Shown: positions 63,831 through 64,000 of the stretch, in pieces
How the letters are laid out: every line of letters begins with the position of its first letter
How positions within the stretch are numbered: the stretch's first letter is position 1
Origin: Lytechinus variegatus
Lineage: Eukaryota > Echinodermata > Echinoidea > Temnopleuroida > Toxopneustidae
Assembly: GCF_018143015.1 (NCBI RefSeq)
Contig: NC_054747.1
Location: forward strand, 1,549,736-1,613,735
DNA length: 64,000 bases
Direction of reading: 5' to 3'
Program-made: the position numbers and the translations under genes
Notes under the pieces: generated by a model
What the model was told of the DNA's origin: nothing
The model's database searches: none
What the model saw: only the letters and a program-made list of their open reading frames with translations

Positions 63831-64000
63831 GCCCTTTCACAAGTAAAAAAAAAATCGTGATTTGAATGAGGATTCCAGTGAGAAAATAAGGCTAATGGCG
63901 ACTTTTTAGCGCGTGTAAAACCACACTAGAACATAATAGGAATCACGAACGGAAATCACAATCACGAATTCCAATTGAGTTTCACTGAAATTACGATACG

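Overview
This is eukaryotic genomic DNA: intron-rich, AT-rich and crowded with repeats. It contains split genes with GT-AG introns, CR1/L2-type LINEs, tRNA-derived SINEs and many short palindromic DNA transposons. Gene content (C-type lectin/sushi receptor, Ly6/uPAR protein) and repeat style (GCGCGAAGCGC-type repeats, poly-G tracts, hAT-like ends CAGTGGCGTA and CAGGGGCGGATCC) suggest a marine invertebrate deuterostome. An echinoderm such as a sea urchin is my best guess, but that is inference, not proof.

Three host loci are supported by spliced reading frames, all on the minus strand. (1) At 45,377-62,906 lie the 3' exons of a type I membrane receptor: C-type lectin domain with EPN and WND motifs (two exons), two sushi/CCP domains, a stalk of small Ser/Thr/Pro-rich exons, a transmembrane exon and a cytoplasmic tail with an ITIM-like tyrosine motif. 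Every junction up to the transmembrane exon is phase 1, and the frame joins through to the stop. The signal-peptide exon is probably beyond 64,000. The layout is selectin-like without the EGF domain, joined to a possible signalling tail. (2) At 18,270-23,868 there is a complete three-exon Ly6/uPAR three-finger gene: signal peptide, ten ectodomain cysteines and a hydrophobic GPI-type tail. (3) At 769-1,026 there is one internal exon with a YWTD/LDLR class B-like segment from a gene whose other exons I did not find.

Layout: 1-1,026, a 573-bp foldback next to the YWTD exon. 1,027-18,000, intergenic or intronic DNA with tandem repeats, several MITEs, a 1.8-kb TIR element and a SINE. 18,000-24,000, the Ly6 gene, its introns filled with a 1-kb TIR element, SINEs and MITEs. 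24,000-28,400, more MITEs and a CR1-type 3' tail. 28,500-36,320, two LINEs in tandem, both with disrupted ORF2. 36,320-45,300, foldbacks, a second 1-kb TIR copy in inverted orientation and LINE tails. 45,377-62,906, the lectin receptor, its introns carrying a 0.7-kb, a 1.1-kb and a 2.9-kb TIR element and several MITEs. The end of the window has simple repeats and a LINE tail.

The main biological interest is the lectin-sushi-ITIM receptor. Its stalk is built from tandemly duplicated phase-1 mini-exons, some intact and some visibly decayed. No rRNA, CRISPR or bacterial-type feature is present, and no intact transposase was recognised.
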